DNA of 64,000 nt from assembly GCA_016218975.1 (NCBI GenBank), contig JACRCO010000053.1, positions 79,523 through 143,522 on the forward strand. The letters run 5' to 3'. The translations under genes were made by a program, and so were the position numbers. This DNA is from Deltaproteobacteria bacterium. Lineage in GTDB: Bacteria > Desulfobacterota > Deferrimicrobia > Deferrimicrobiales > Deferrimicrobiaceae. The notes under the pieces are model-generated. The model did no database searches, was not told where the DNA came from, and saw only the letters and a list, made by a program, of their open reading frames with translations. Positions 47,867 to 56,352 of this stretch are shown one piece after another; the first letter of the stretch is position 1; the number at the start of each line of letters is the position of its first letter.

Positions 47867-48445
47867 CTACCGGATGCGGACGCCGACGTCGTCCCCACCC
47901 GGCGTGGTCGTCGCCGCGGCGATGTTCGTCTCTACGACTCCGTTCGGCCCCGCGGAGAGGACCCACACGGGAACCGGGGGTATCGCCGCGCTGACGAATT
48001 GAAGCGCGTTAATGACGTACGGTCTCCCCCATGGATCGGTGGTGAGCTGGGCCGTGTAAGGACCGTTCCACCGGTTATCCCCTGTGGCGGTGTAAGTATG
48101 CCCGTTCTGGACCAGGTGGGTATCGAGCTGATTCCAGGCCGCTCCGGCCGCAGCCCAGCCGGTTGCGCTGCCGAAGAATGCGGCGGTCGGGGTGGTGGCG
48201 CCGGTATACAGGCCGTTGTAGTTCGCCGTGGCTGTGTCGCGGTTCGGCCACCTTCCGAGGTCCTTATATGCGTTCGTCACGGCCGCCGCGAGCACCTGCT
48301 CTTCGTTCCTTGCCCGCGCCGTTCTCGAATCCTCTATGTATTTCGTGATGAAAGGCGTGAGGATCGCGGCAAGGATCGCGATGACCGCAACGACAACGAC
48401 GACCTCGATCAACGTAAAACCCGAATCCTTTCTTTTCCGACCCAT
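47867..48445 (-). CDS. Type IV pilin-like (GspG-type) major subunit candidate
   Basis: 192 residues. Class III signal GRKRKDSG|FTLIEVVVVVAVIAIL with Phe1 and Glu5 of the mature pilin. GspG-like features follow, with a C-terminal TTDPWGRPYVIN and a short Asp loop near DDVGVRIR. ATG 48445 has GGAGGAGTTC upstream, a very good ribosome binding site. It has its own terminator and probable promoter, consistent with high expression. I take it as the main structural pilin of the operon downstream, by inference. Confidence 0.88.
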   Translation of the reverse strand: MGRKRKDSGFTLIEVVVVVAVIAILAAILTPFITKYIEDSRTARARNEEQVLAAAVTNAYKDLGRWPNRDTATANYNGLYTGATTPTAAFFGSATGWAAAGAAWNQLDTHLVQNGHTYTATGDNRWNGPYTAQLTTDPWGRPYVINALQFVSAAIPPVPVWVLSAGPNGVVETNIAAATTTPGGDDVGVRIR

Positions 48446-48764
48446 GAACTCCTCCTTCAGATACGGCCTTTGAGCCAAGGCTTATTTTTTTGCATTAATG
48501 AACCTAAATTCCCATTCGTTTACGGCTATTCACGCCTTTTTTCAAACCCATCCATGAATTGACGTATCGGAAAGAAAGTGAAAATCTTCATCATCAGAAG
48601 GAAAATAATTACCCATCCATTGCGAAAATATCGTTTTCAGGGGGAAATCTCATTGATTCCGGCAATATTACGATTATGACTGTCGAGTTTGCACCGGGGT
48701 GAATTTTCCCGGCTTCATTGACAGGCCGTGATTGCCGGATTAATCGGAAACGGCGAACGGCGGG
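48446..48764 (-). promoter_or_regulatory. AT-rich gap with candidate pilin promoter (48518-48546)
   Basis: This 319-base gap is much poorer in GC than the surroundings and contains no gene I can support. On the minus strand a sigma-70-like pair, TTGAAA (48541-48546) and TAAACG (48518-48523) with 17-base spacing, lies about 70 bases before the pilin start. The -10 match is weak. No sigma-54 element was seen. Confidence 0.4.
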
Positions 48765-51416
48765 TTATTCGTAATCCTTCGCCAGGTCTTCGAAGCGGGT
48801 GTAAGGGTTAAGGAAAGCGAGTTTGACGTCGCCGGTCGGGCCGTTGCGGTGCTTCCCGACGATCACTTCGGCGATCCCTTTCTTGTCTTCAGGGGTGTTT
48901 TCCTTTTCGTACATTTCTTCCCGATAGATAAATAGTATCAAGTCCGAATCCTGTTCTAAAGCCCCGGAATTATGAGAAATTATTCCGTCCGCAAGCCATG
49001 AGGATGGTCCCGGAACCGTTAAATCGAACGCTTCCTCGGCTCCATCCTGTTTCAGGTCAACCACCCGATCCCAGAACAAATCGCTGTTCACCCACTTAAG
49101 AAGAGCAGCATCATCGAGGAGACCGGCGTATTGCGCAAGCGTATCTCGAGAAGGCGCGAAAGCAAAATGCGCGTTACCTCCATAGGAAGTGCCGCGCAAT
49201 TCTGCCATTGCACGTTGGGATATTCCCATGGCATTCATTGCTTTCTTCACATGCTGGAACACTTCCTCGGGCAAGGTATCCACATTGGTATTCGACTCGA
49301 CGAACGCCAATTCGTTCCAAAGTTTATCGGCTGGAATGATTCGCGGACCGAATGCTCCTACCGTCTCCAAAAAATGTTTCTGTTGTTCGGCGCCGGAGAC
49401 ATACACATTGAAAACCGGGCGGTAATTTGCTTTATGCACCGTGCGTATCCTGGAAACGATTCCAAGCCGCAACAGAAGTGCGGCCACGTCTTTCGCCAGA
49501 CCTTCGCTTGACGAACAGAAATACACTCCCGCCGACCCCCTGGATCCCTCCTTGCGACAACATATGCTTCCGTCCGTCGCCCAGAGATGCCTCAGCAACA
49601 ACGCAATCTGTTCGTTGTCGAATCGGAAGACCTCGGCAGGTAGTCTCTTTTCGTGCGACCGCTGTCCGAAGATCCCCAGTTCGCGCAACCAAAGATTGAC
49701 ACCGGCCGGATGCCAGCGGTTGCCGTTCCCGCTGATCATCAACTGGTGCCATTTTCCCCGCCCCCGATAACGGGTCACCTTCGCTCCAAACTCGTTTTCA
49801 GCCGCCTGGGTAACGGCAAGGCTGTTTTCTTCGGAAGCGGTCGTATACCGCATCGGTTGATTGCTCAGATAGCTGCCATCACCGACGAGTTGTCCCAGCA
49901 AGGCAATCCTGTCTTCCGGCCACCGGACGATGCGGGAGGGTTCGGGGACCCTGCGGGCAATCGCAAGCCGCTCGCCCGGTTTCATATCCTTTACGCGCAC
50001 CCATCCGCAGGCTCCGTAAAGCAGATGTTCCTCCGTGGCACGGATGGTGCGACCGCTCGCCAGGGTGATCCGCATTACCGGCTTCTCTCCCACGGACCAG
50101 ATCTTGTCGCTCCATGCGGGGACGATGCGCCCCTCGGAGGACATCGCCCAAACTTCGGCCTGTTTTCCCACCAGTTCCCGAATGGGCACCCTGCAGCCAT
50201 CCGTCGTCATGACGAGAGTATCACCCGTCACGCACTCCCTCAAATCAGACATCAGCGGGCGCTTATCCGTGCGATTTTCCACGCTGCGGCTGAGCTGCGA
50301 GATGGCAAGGAGAGGGATGTTCAGCTCCTTCGCAAGCGCCTTCAGTGAGCGGGAGATCTCCGATACCTCCTGCACGCGGTTATCAGAGGAACCTCGGAAG
50401 GTCGCCCCCCGCATCAACTGGAGGTAGTCGACCACCATCAGCCCGATGTCCTTCTCTTTCTTTAGCCTGCGCGCCCTCGCCCGCAGCTCGAGGGCGGTGA
50501 GGGAATCGGAGTCGTCGATGAAGATCGGTGCTTCGGAGAGCCTGCCGACCGAAGCGACGATCCGGTTCATCTCCTCCTGCGCCAGGTACCCGCTCCGCAT
50601 CTTGCGGGAGTTGACGCGCGCGTCGGAGCAGATCATCCGGAGCGCGAGCTGGTGGCGGCTCATTTCCAGCGAGAAGATCGCCACGGGCAGCTTGTACCTT
50701 ATCGCCGCGTTCCGGGCGACATCGAGGCAGAAGGCGGTCTTCCCCATGCTGGGGCGCGCCGCGACGATGACCATGTCCGACCGCTGGAAGCCGGAAGTGA
50801 GCTGGTCGAGATCCCGGAAGCCCGAAGGAACCCCTGTGATCAGCTCCTTCTTCTCGTAGAGCTTCTCGATCTCCTTCATCGACTCCTTGGCCATCTCCGC
50901 CATCGAATAGTAGGAGGGCTTGATCTTCTCCTCGGCGATCGCGAAGATCGCCTGCTCCGTCTGGTCGAGGAACTCGTCGACCTCGGAGACCCCCTGGAAC
51001 GCCGAGGTGCTGATCTGCTGCGCCACTGCGATCGCTTTTCGAAGGATCGCGGTGTTCTTCACCAGCCGTGCGTATTCGCCTATGTTGGCGGAAGTGGGAA
51101 CGTTCTGGATGAGATCGGAGAGGTACGCGAGCCCGCCGACTTCCTCCTCCACCCCCCGGTCCTTGAGGGCGGTGGAAAGGGTGAGCTGATCGATCGCACG
51201 TCCCCTGTCGTACAGGTCGACCATCGCGGAGAAAAGGGTTCGATGCGACCCCTGGTAGAAGTCATCCGCGCGCAGGATCTCCAGCGCGGAGTTCATGAGG
51301 TCGTTGTTGAGAAGAATGGATGCGAGCACCGCCTGTTCGGCGGCAAGGTTGTGCGGGGGAACACGGAGCAGGGAGGTGTCGGTGCCGGGAGACGGCGTCG
51401 GCCGCGAACCGTTCAT
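48765..51416 (-). CDS. dnaB: Replicative DNA helicase DnaB containing an intein
   Basis: 883 residues as translated; 461 after splicing. N-extein 1-394: primase-interacting domain (LLRVPPHNLAAEQAVLASIL), Walker A ARPSMGKTAF and VVDYLQLMRG. The intein (395-816) interrupts the conserved sequence SDLRE/SGALEQDSD, a known DnaB insertion point. C-extein 817-883 holds the last RecA-motifs (GIAEVIVGKHRNGPTGDV). DnaB unwinds DNA at the replication fork. ATG 51416 has GGGAGG at good spacing; GTG 51422 is an alternative. Last gene of the prs-rplY operon. Confidence 0.95.
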   Translation of the reverse strand: MNGSRPTPSPGTDTSLLRVPPHNLAAEQAVLASILLNNDLMNSALEILRADDFYQGSHRTLFSAMVDLYDRGRAIDQLTLSTALKDRGVEEEVGGLAYLSDLIQNVPTSANIGEYARLVKNTAILRKAIAVAQQISTSAFQGVSEVDEFLDQTEQAIFAIAEEKIKPSYYSMAEMAKESMKEIEKLYEKKELITGVPSGFRDLDQLTSGFQRSDMVIVAARPSMGKTAFCLDVARNAAIRYKLPVAIFSLEMSRHQLALRMICSDARVNSRKMRSGYLAQEEMNRIVASVGRLSEAPIFIDDSDSLTALELRARARRLKKEKDIGLMVVDYLQLMRGATFRGSSDNRVQEVSEISRSLKALAKELNIPLLAISQLSRSVENRTDKRPLMSDLRECVTGDTLVMTTDGCRVPIRELVGKQAEVWAMSSEGRIVPAWSDKIWSVGEKPVMRITLASGRTIRATEEHLLYGACGWVRVKDMKPGERLAIARRVPEPSRIVRWPEDRIALLGQLVGDGSYLSNQPMRYTTASEENSLAVTQAAENEFGAKVTRYRGRGKWHQLMISGNGNRWHPAGVNLWLRELGIFGQRSHEKRLPAEVFRFDNEQIALLLRHLWATDGSICCRKEGSRGSAGVYFCSSSEGLAKDVAALLLRLGIVSRIRTVHKANYRPVFNVYVSGAEQQKHFLETVGAFGPRIIPADKLWNELAFVESNTNVDTLPEEVFQHVKKAMNAMGISQRAMAELRGTSYGGNAHFAFAPSRDTLAQYAGLLDDAALLKWVNSDLFWDRVVDLKQDGAEEAFDLTVPGPSSWLADGIISHNSGALEQDSDLILFIYREEMYEKENTPEDKKGIAEVIVGKHRNGPTGDVKLAFLNPYTRFEDLAKDYE
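48969..50234 (-). mobile_element. Intein with LAGLIDADG homing endonuclease in dnaB
   Basis: 422 codons. It begins with Cys (CVTGDTLVMTTDG, block A), has block B ATEEHLLYG, and ends with blocks F/G DLTVPGPSSWLADGIISHN followed by Ser+1, so all splicing residues (Cys1, Thr/His, His-Asn, Ser+1) are present. Two LAGLIDADG-like motifs, LLGQLVGDGS and LLRHLWATDGS, mark a homing endonuclease that looks intact. The DNA is visibly less GC-rich than the exteins, a sign of recent transfer. Confidence 0.93.
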
Positions 51417-51441
51417 TGACACCTCCCGCGCCCTTGAATCG

Positions 51442-51888
51442 CTACGATTCCGCCACCACGCTCACGGAGATTTCGGGAAGGTGGTCTCCCCCCGCCTTCA
51501 CTTTCACCTTGTAATCTCCAAGATGCTTTATGGGATCGGGCAGCTGGACAAGCTTCCGGTCGACCGGGACGCCTGCCTTTTCGAGCGCCTCGGCAATGTC
51601 CCGTGACGTGATCGCGCCGAAAAGCTTTCCCTCCTCGCCCGCCTTGGCGGGGATAGTGACGGAGACGGCCGCGAGTTTCGACGCCAGCGATTCGGCCGCC
51701 TTGAGGGACTTCTTCACCCTGGCCTCGATCACCCGCTTGTCGTGCTCGAGTGTCTTCAGGTTCCGGAGGTTCGCAGTCACGGCCAGCCGCCGCGGGATCA
51801 GGAAATTGCGCCCGTACCCGTCGGCCACCTTGACGATGTCGCCCGCCTTCCCCAGCTTCTCGATATCTTCGCGCAGAATGACCTTCAT
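51442..51888 (-). CDS. rplI: 50S ribosomal protein L9
   Basis: 148 residues, full length. N-terminal KVILREDIEKLGKAGDIVKV and GYGRNFLIPRRLA bind 23S rRNA, followed by the long connecting helix and the C-terminal domain (GKLFGAITSRDIAEAL). Part of the rpsF-ssb-rpsR-rplI cluster. GGAGGGGGG lies before the ATG. Confidence 0.97.
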   Translation of the reverse strand: MKVILREDIEKLGKAGDIVKVADGYGRNFLIPRRLAVTANLRNLKTLEHDKRVIEARVKKSLKAAESLASKLAAVSVTIPAKAGEEGKLFGAITSRDIAEALEKAGVPVDRKLVQLPDPIKHLGDYKVKVKAGGDHLPEISVSVVAES

Positions 51889-51897
51889 GCCCCCCTC

Positions 51898-52188
51898 CTA
51901 CCGGACCTGCGTGGCGGTGAACGGGATCAGGGCCACGATGCGAGCCTTCTTGATTTCTACGGTCAGCTTCCGCTGGTGGCTGGCGCAGACCCCCGAGATG
52001 CGCCGTGGGACGATCTTCCCGCGCTCGGAAATGAACTGCTTGATCATGTAGACGTTCTTGTAGTCGAGCTGAAGTTCCTTTTCCGCGCAGAACCGGCAGA
52101 ACTTTTTCCTGACGTAACGCTTCTTCGGCCCTCCCGGCCCGCCTCCTTCGCGGGGACCGTTATGCCGGGGTCTCATCATCGCGCTCAT
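51898..52188 (-). CDS. rpsR: 30S ribosomal protein S18
   Basis: 96 residues, slightly long because of a Gly/Pro/Arg-rich N-terminal extension. The core [20 protein letters not shown] and [18 protein letters not shown] has Cys residues of the zinc-binding (C+) form of S18. Binds 16S rRNA with S6. AGGAACG precedes the ATG; it ends 9 bases before rplI. Confidence 0.96.
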   Translation of the reverse strand: MSAMMRPRHNGPREGGGPGGPKKRYVRKKFCRFCAEKELQLDYKNVYMIKQFISERGKIVPRRISGVCASHQRKLTVEIKKARIVALIPFTATQVR

Positions 52189-52244
52189 CGTTCCTGTTCC
52201 TCCTGGTTATCCATCATTTGAATGGTATCGTTTCGTACCGTCGC

Positions 52245-52649
52245 TCAGAACGGAGTGTCGTCGTCGATGCCTTCGGCGGCCGGCGCGGACGCGCCTTCCT
52301 GGGCGCCCTTCCCCTGCCCGCCGCCCGGCGCGCCGAGGAACTGGACGTTTTGCGCCACCACCTCGATCTTGCTGCGCTTGACCCCTTCAGTCTCCCACCG
52401 CCGCTGCCGGAGCCGCCCCTCCACCAGGACGGGCCGTCCCTTGGAAAGGTATTCCGCGCAGTTTTCCCCCTGCTTGCCGAACACCACGATGTCGAAGAAG
52501 GACACGTCTTCCTTGACCTCGTTGTTCTGGCGGAAGCGGGAATTCACCGCGATCCCGAAGCTGGTTACCGAGAGGCCGGAGGGCAGATAACGAATCTCCG
52601 GATCCCGGACGAGATTTCCGGCCAGGATGACCCGGTTGAAAGTGACCAT
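52245..52649 (-). CDS. ssb: Single-stranded DNA-binding protein
   Basis: 134 residues. OB-fold start VTFNRVILAGNLVRDPEIRY, then VSFFDIVVFGKQGENCAEYL and KGRPVLVEGRLRQRRWE. A Gly/Ala-rich tail ends in the acidic tip DDDTPF, which recruits replication and repair partners. It binds ssDNA as a tetramer. Located between rpsF and rpsR as in many bacteria. Confidence 0.96.
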   Translation of the reverse strand: MVTFNRVILAGNLVRDPEIRYLPSGLSVTSFGIAVNSRFRQNNEVKEDVSFFDIVVFGKQGENCAEYLSKGRPVLVEGRLRQRRWETEGVKRSKIEVVAQNVQFLGAPGGGQGKGAQEGASAPAAEGIDDDTPF

Positions 52650-52658
52650 AGGGGTCTC

Positions 52659-53042
52659 CTACTGGGCCGGTGCGGCCGGAGGCGCGCCTTCCGCCGGCGC
52701 CTGTTCTTCCGGTGCGGACGGGGGCTCGGCGGCCGCCGCCTTCCCCTTGATTTCCATTTCCACGCGGGACGTCATATGGCGCAGGATCCCGTCGAAGATC
52801 TTTATGTTGCGCTCCACTTCCTCCACTACGCCGCGGTTTCCGGAGTAGGTGAGGAACGTGTAGAACGCGTTGACCTTCTTGCGGATCTGGTAGGCCATCT
52901 TGCGGTTTCCCCAATCGTCCTGCTTCAGGACCTCCCCCTGGTATGAAGCGACCACCCCCGCCAGTTTGGCGAGGAACTCCTTGCGGCGCTCTTCGGGGAG
53001 TTCGGGGTCGAACAGAATGACGGTTTCATACTTCTTCGGCAT
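52659..53042 (-). CDS. rpsF: 30S ribosomal protein S6
   Basis: 127 residues. KKYETVILFDPELPEERRKE is the family start; later QDDWGNRKMAYQIRKKVNAF and a C-terminal Ala/Pro/Glu-rich tail beyond the core. It pairs with S18 on the platform of the 30S subunit. ATG 53042 lies 17 bases inside the end of pth. Confidence 0.95.
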   Translation of the reverse strand: MPKKYETVILFDPELPEERRKEFLAKLAGVVASYQGEVLKQDDWGNRKMAYQIRKKVNAFYTFLTYSGNRGVVEEVERNIKIFDGILRHMTSRVEMEIKGKAAAAEPPSAPEEQAPAEGAPPAAPAQ

Positions 53043-53748
53043 TGGGATTCTTAGCCTCCTTTCGGCTGATCGAGCCCCCGGACTTTCCGCCGGGAGCAAG
53101 GAGTATTTCGCCCTCCGCCGTTTTCGGGGAGGGACAGGTGCGTTTTGCGTTCCAGCGCGTCATCGCCTTGTCGAAACCGTCTCTCATGATATCCCGGACG
53201 GCCTCCCCGGCGGCGGCGACTCCGCCGAGAAAAATTTCGCGGACCTCAGTAGCCGGCGGCGAAAGAACGTAGTCCGCCGGGTCCACACCTTCCGGCGGCC
53301 TTCCGACCCCGACCCGGACCCGCAGAAACGACAAAGTCCCCAATTCCGCCTGAAGGGAGCGCAGGCCGTTGTGCCCGCCCGTCCCACCGCCCCGCTTGAG
53401 CCTTACCTGGCCCGGGGGAATATCCAGATCGTCGTGGATGACGATCAGGTCCTCGGGGGATTCGGCATAGTTCCTGTAGACCGGCGCAACCGCGACGCCG
53501 CTCAGGTTCATGTACGTAAGCGGCCGCGCAAGGAGGACGGCGACTTCTTCCGCCTCGCCCGTACCGCACTCGAGGTTCCCGGTTCGGGAAAGCCTCGCTC
53601 CAAGAGAGCGCGCCAGCCGCTCCACCGCCAGAAACCCTGCGTTGTGGAGCGTCCCGGCGTACCTGCGGCCCGGATTCCCCAGGCCTACGACCAGGAGATC
53701 CGGCCTGCTACGGCTTTTCCTTATCCTTTTCAGCGGGCTCCGCAACAC
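53026..53748 (-). CDS. pth: Peptidyl-tRNA hydrolase
   Basis: About 240 residues. Motifs: LVVGLGNPGRRYAGTLHNAGF (with catalytic His), RPLTYMNLSG, VIHDDLDIPPGQVRLKRGGG and GGHNGLRSL. It recycles peptidyl-tRNAs dropped from ribosomes. The only plausible starts are GTG 53748 or TTG 53745, inside the end of rplY. The C-terminus has a basic/Pro-rich extension beyond the usual fold that overlaps rpsF by 17 bases. Confidence 0.93.
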   Translation of the reverse strand: MLRSPLKRIRKSRSRPDLLVVGLGNPGRRYAGTLHNAGFLAVERLARSLGARLSRTGNLECGTGEAEEVAVLLARPLTYMNLSGVAVAPVYRNYAESPEDLIVIHDDLDIPPGQVRLKRGGGTGGHNGLRSLQAELGTLSFLRVRVGVGRPPEGVDPADYVLSPPATEVREIFLGGVAAAGEAVRDIMRDGFDKAMTRWNAKRTCPSPKTAEGEILLAPGGKSGGSISRKEAKNPNAEEV

Positions 53749-54373
53749 TGGCGCCCTCCGCAGCCTCCGCGCCTTCCTCCGGCGTAGGCGTTACAACTTC
53801 CTCGACCCTCGGCGTGTGGACCGAGGCGATGGTCATCTTCATATCCTTTTCCACCGGCTGGACGCCTTCGGGGAACGTTACGTGCCCAAGCTGCATGGAC
53901 TGGCCGATCCCGAGGTGCGACACGTTCAACTCGATGAACTCGGGAACGTTGTCCGGCGTGCACTCCACTTCAAGCGACCGGACGACCTGCTCCATAACGC
54001 CGCCAAGCTCGATCCCGGCCGCCTTGCCCCGCAGCTTGATCGGCACTTCGATCCGGAACTTCCGGCCGAGCGCCACCTCGTAGAAGTCCACGTGGATGAC
54101 ACGGTCCGTCCGCGGGTCCGTCTGCACTTCCTTGAGGACCGCGAACGACTCGCTCGCACCGGAATCTCCCTCCACGTTCATCTTGACGACCACCGTCCCC
54201 CGCCGGGCGGTGGTAAGGAATTTCTCCAGGGAGCGCCGCTCGAATTCCAGCGCCCGCGTCTCGAGCCCCTTCCCGTATATGATACCCGGAACCTTTCCCT
54301 GCACGAGCCGCTTCCGGTTGATCTCCTTGCCGGTGCCTTGGCGGCGGGCCGCCGCCAGTTCCATCATGGCCAT
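53708..54373 (-). CDS. rplY: 50S ribosomal protein L25 (CTC form)
   Basis: 221 residues, the long CTC type with two domains: a 5S rRNA-binding N-domain (RQGTGKEINRKRLVQGKVPGI) and a C-terminal beta domain (ELNVSHLGIGQSMQLGHVTF). A Glu/Ala-rich tail follows. Sits between prs and pth, the usual order. Its last 41 bases overlap pth. Confidence 0.95.
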   Translation of the reverse strand: MAMMELAAARRQGTGKEINRKRLVQGKVPGIIYGKGLETRALEFERRSLEKFLTTARRGTVVVKMNVEGDSGASESFAVLKEVQTDPRTDRVIHVDFYEVALGRKFRIEVPIKLRGKAAGIELGGVMEQVVRSLEVECTPDNVPEFIELNVSHLGIGQSMQLGHVTFPEGVQPVEKDMKMTIASVHTPRVEEVVTPTPEEGAEAAEGASVAEPAEKDKEKP

Positions 54374-54392
54374 GTCTTCGCTCCTTATATCC

Positions 54393-55328
54393 CTATACGA
54401 ACAATGAACTGACGGAATCGTGGAAATGGATACGCTTTATGGCTTCTCCCAACAATCCGGCCACCGACAGCACCCTGAGCTTCCTGCACGATGATTTCGC
54501 TCCGAGAGGAATGGTGTCAGTGACCACCAGCTCTTCGATATCGGATTTTTCGAGCCGCTCGATCGCAGGCCCGGAGAGGACGGGGTGAGTGGCCAGCGCG
54601 AACACCCGTTTTGCGCCTTCCTTTTTAAGGGCGTTGGCCGACATCACGAGCGTTCCCGCCGTATCGACCATATCGTCGAGAAGGATCGCCGTTTTGCCTT
54701 CCACATCTCCGATGATGTTCATCACTTCGGCGACGTTCGGCATTATGCGCCGCTTGTCGATGATCGCCATGGGCGAATGAAGGCGCTTGGCGAACGCGCG
54801 CGCACGCTCCACTCCTCCCGCGTCGGGGGACACGATGACGATGTCGTTCCCGTAGTTTGCCTTTATGTAATCGAGCATCACCGGCGCGGAGTACAAGTGG
54901 TCCACCGGAATGTTGAAAAAGCCCTGGATCTGGCCGGCGTGGAGGTCAACCGTCAAAACGCGCGAGACTCCCGCAGCGGTCAGGAGATCCGCGATCAGCT
55001 TGGCGGTGATCGGTGCGCGGGGAAGCACCTTCCTGTCCTGACGGGCATACCCGTAATACGGAATGACCGCCGTCACCCGCTTGGCGGATGCGCGCTTGAG
55101 CGCGTCCATCAGGATCAGCAGCTCCATAAGGTTGTCGTTCACGGGAGGACAGGTCGGCTGGACGATGAACACGTCCACGCCGCGCACGTTCTCCCGGATC
55201 TCCACGTTGATCTCGCCGTCGCTGAACCGCCGCACTTCCGCGGCCGCAAGCGGAATGCAGAGAAACGCGCAGATCTCTTTCGCCAGCTCCACGTTGGCGT
55301 TACCCGAGAAAAGCTTGAGTCTGGCCAC
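54393..55328 (-). CDS. prs: Ribose-phosphate pyrophosphokinase
   Basis: 311 residues from GTG 55328, the normal size. Start [19 protein letters not shown]/ribose-5-P motifs [33 protein letters not shown] and the PRPP loop [15 protein letters not shown]. It makes PRPP for nucleotide, His, Trp and NAD synthesis. GGGGAAGGG precedes the start. First gene of the prs-rplY-pth-rpsF-ssb-rpsR-rplI-dnaB operon. Confidence 0.96.
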   Translation of the reverse strand: MARLKLFSGNANVELAKEICAFLCIPLAAAEVRRFSDGEINVEIRENVRGVDVFIVQPTCPPVNDNLMELLILMDALKRASAKRVTAVIPYYGYARQDRKVLPRAPITAKLIADLLTAAGVSRVLTVDLHAGQIQGFFNIPVDHLYSAPVMLDYIKANYGNDIVIVSPDAGGVERARAFAKRLHSPMAIIDKRRIMPNVAEVMNIIGDVEGKTAILLDDMVDTAGTLVMSANALKKEGAKRVFALATHPVLSGPAIERLEKSDIEELVVTDTIPLGAKSSCRKLRVLSVAGLLGEAIKRIHFHDSVSSLFV

Positions 55329-55675
55329 ACCCTTCCCCTGTAGGGAGATTTCCGCAACCGAAAGTATGGAATCATATACTTCCCTCCGCAACTTGGCAAG
55401 CGGAAAAGGAGCGGAATTCCTGCCGAAGAAAATTCAAATTCGGGCGCGAACTGTTTCTTATCACCGCCGGAACATTGAGGCTGCACACCCGCCCGGCTTC
55501 GACCTTCCCCATTTGGGGAAACGACTCCCGATTCGGGTAACCAACGGAGCGACATCAATCCTTCCTGAAATAAAATATCCTTACGTTTCATGCAGTTTTG
55601 CTTTAGCCCAATCTTGGCATAATCCTTGAGTCAGATACATTGCGATTCGATTATATCCTTTGGAGGTGGGTAAAG
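55329..55675. promoter_or_regulatory. Divergent promoter region (plus promoter 55626-55654)
   Basis: A 347-base, AT-richer gap between prs (minus) and the Lys-rich secreted protein gene (plus). On the plus strand TTGAGT (55626-55631) and GATTAT (55649-55654) with 17-base spacing form a plausible sigma-70 promoter just before the ribosome binding site. No tRNA gene was found here, although tRNA-Gln often precedes prs in relatives. The minus-strand prs promoter could not be pinned down. Confidence 0.5.
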
Positions 55676-55951
55676 ATGAAGAAGTTCCTGGCGTTGATGG
55701 TGGCGTTGGTGTTCGCCGTTACGTGCTTCGGCACCGTGATGGCGGCGGAGCCCAAGGCTGCGGCCCCGGCCGAGCCGGCGAAGGCTGCTCCTGCGGCTGA
55801 GAAGAAGGAAGGCGAGAAGAAGGAAGAGAAGAAGAAGAAGCCGGCCAAGAAGAAGGCAGCGAAGAAGAAGGCCGACAAGAAGGAAGAGAAGAAAGACGAG
55901 AAGAAGGCAGAGCCCATGAAGCCCGCGGAGCCGATGGCGCCGAAGAAGTAA
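55676..55951 (+). CDS. Small secreted Lys/Ala/Glu-rich protein
   Basis: 91 residues. A clear signal peptide (KKFLALMVALVFAVTCFG ... VMAAE, cut after about residue 24) is followed by an almost purely Lys/Ala/Glu/Pro tail with KKEEKK and PAKKKA repeats and an MKPAEPMAPKK end. Highly charged and probably disordered in the periplasm; function not known. Possible roles are binding to anionic polymers or acting like histone H1-type tails. GGAGGTGGG lies eight bases before the ATG, its promoter is good and a terminator follows, so expression may be high. Confidence 0.8.
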   Translation: MKKFLALMVALVFAVTCFGTVMAAEPKAAAPAEPAKAAPAAEKKEGEKKEEKKKKPAKKKAAKKKADKKEEKKDEKKAEPMKPAEPMAPKK

Positions 55952-55977
55952 CGAACGATCCGCACGCGGTATACCCG

Positions 55978-56010
55978 GGGCAGGGGGCCAACCTCCTGCC
56001 CTTTTCTATT
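55978..56010 (+). terminator. Rho-independent terminator of the Lys-rich protein gene
   Basis: Seven-base arms GGGCAGG (55978-55984) and CCTGCCC (55995-56001), then TTTTCTATT on the plus strand. It overlaps the last bases of the convergent dehydratase gene. Confidence 0.75.
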
Positions 56011-56338
56011 CCCCCGCCAACGCGTTCACCTTCGCGGCCATGACGAAATCGTTCTCGTGCAGCCCCCTGATCTTGTGCGTATGGAAGGATACCGTGCAGT
56101 AACCCCATCCGACCGAAATGTCGGGGTGGTGGCCTTCAAGTTCCGCCAGGTCACCGATCTTGCGGGCGAAATCCATTGCCGACGCGAAATCCTTGAAACG
56201 GAATGTTCGCTCGATCTTCGCAGCTCCCCCCGCAATCGTCCATCCGGGAGTTTCCTCCAGGAATGCCTGCGCTTCCTCTTCCGGAAAGGGGGAAACCCCG
56301 CCCCGGCAGGGGACGCATTTCTTTTCCGCGAGACCCAT
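56006..56338 (-). CDS. phhB: Pterin-4a-carbinolamine dehydratase
   Basis: 110 residues. The catalytic motif EGHHPDISVGWGYCTVSFHTH (His-His-Pro and second His) is complete, with W(T)I...FRFKDFASAMDFARKI before it. It dehydrates 4a-hydroxytetrahydrobiopterin; in bacteria without aromatic hydroxylases it may serve molybdopterin or other pterins. No pterin-dependent hydroxylase is in the window. Downstream of the dynamin-like GTPase gene, separated by the 61-base tandem repeat. Confidence 0.9.
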   Translation of the reverse strand: MGLAEKKCVPCRGGVSPFPEEEAQAFLEETPGWTIAGGAAKIERTFRFKDFASAMDFARKIGDLAELEGHHPDISVGWGYCTVSFHTHKIRGLHENDFVMAAKVNALAGE

Positions 56339-56352
56339 GCGGCATTCTCCGG

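Noticed and set aside
46456-47994. Plus-strand open frame of about 510 codons opposite the pilus ATPase and pilin
   Set aside because: Shadow; it runs across a terminator and the ends of two real genes.
55610-55636. Sigma-54 promoter TTGGCATAATCCTTGA
   Set aside because: The -24 GG is present but the -12 element reads GA instead of GC; the sigma-70 pair next to it fits better.
55392-55640. tRNA-Gln gene expected upstream of prs
   Set aside because: No cloverleaf or T-loop GGTTCRA-type sequence could be found in the gap.
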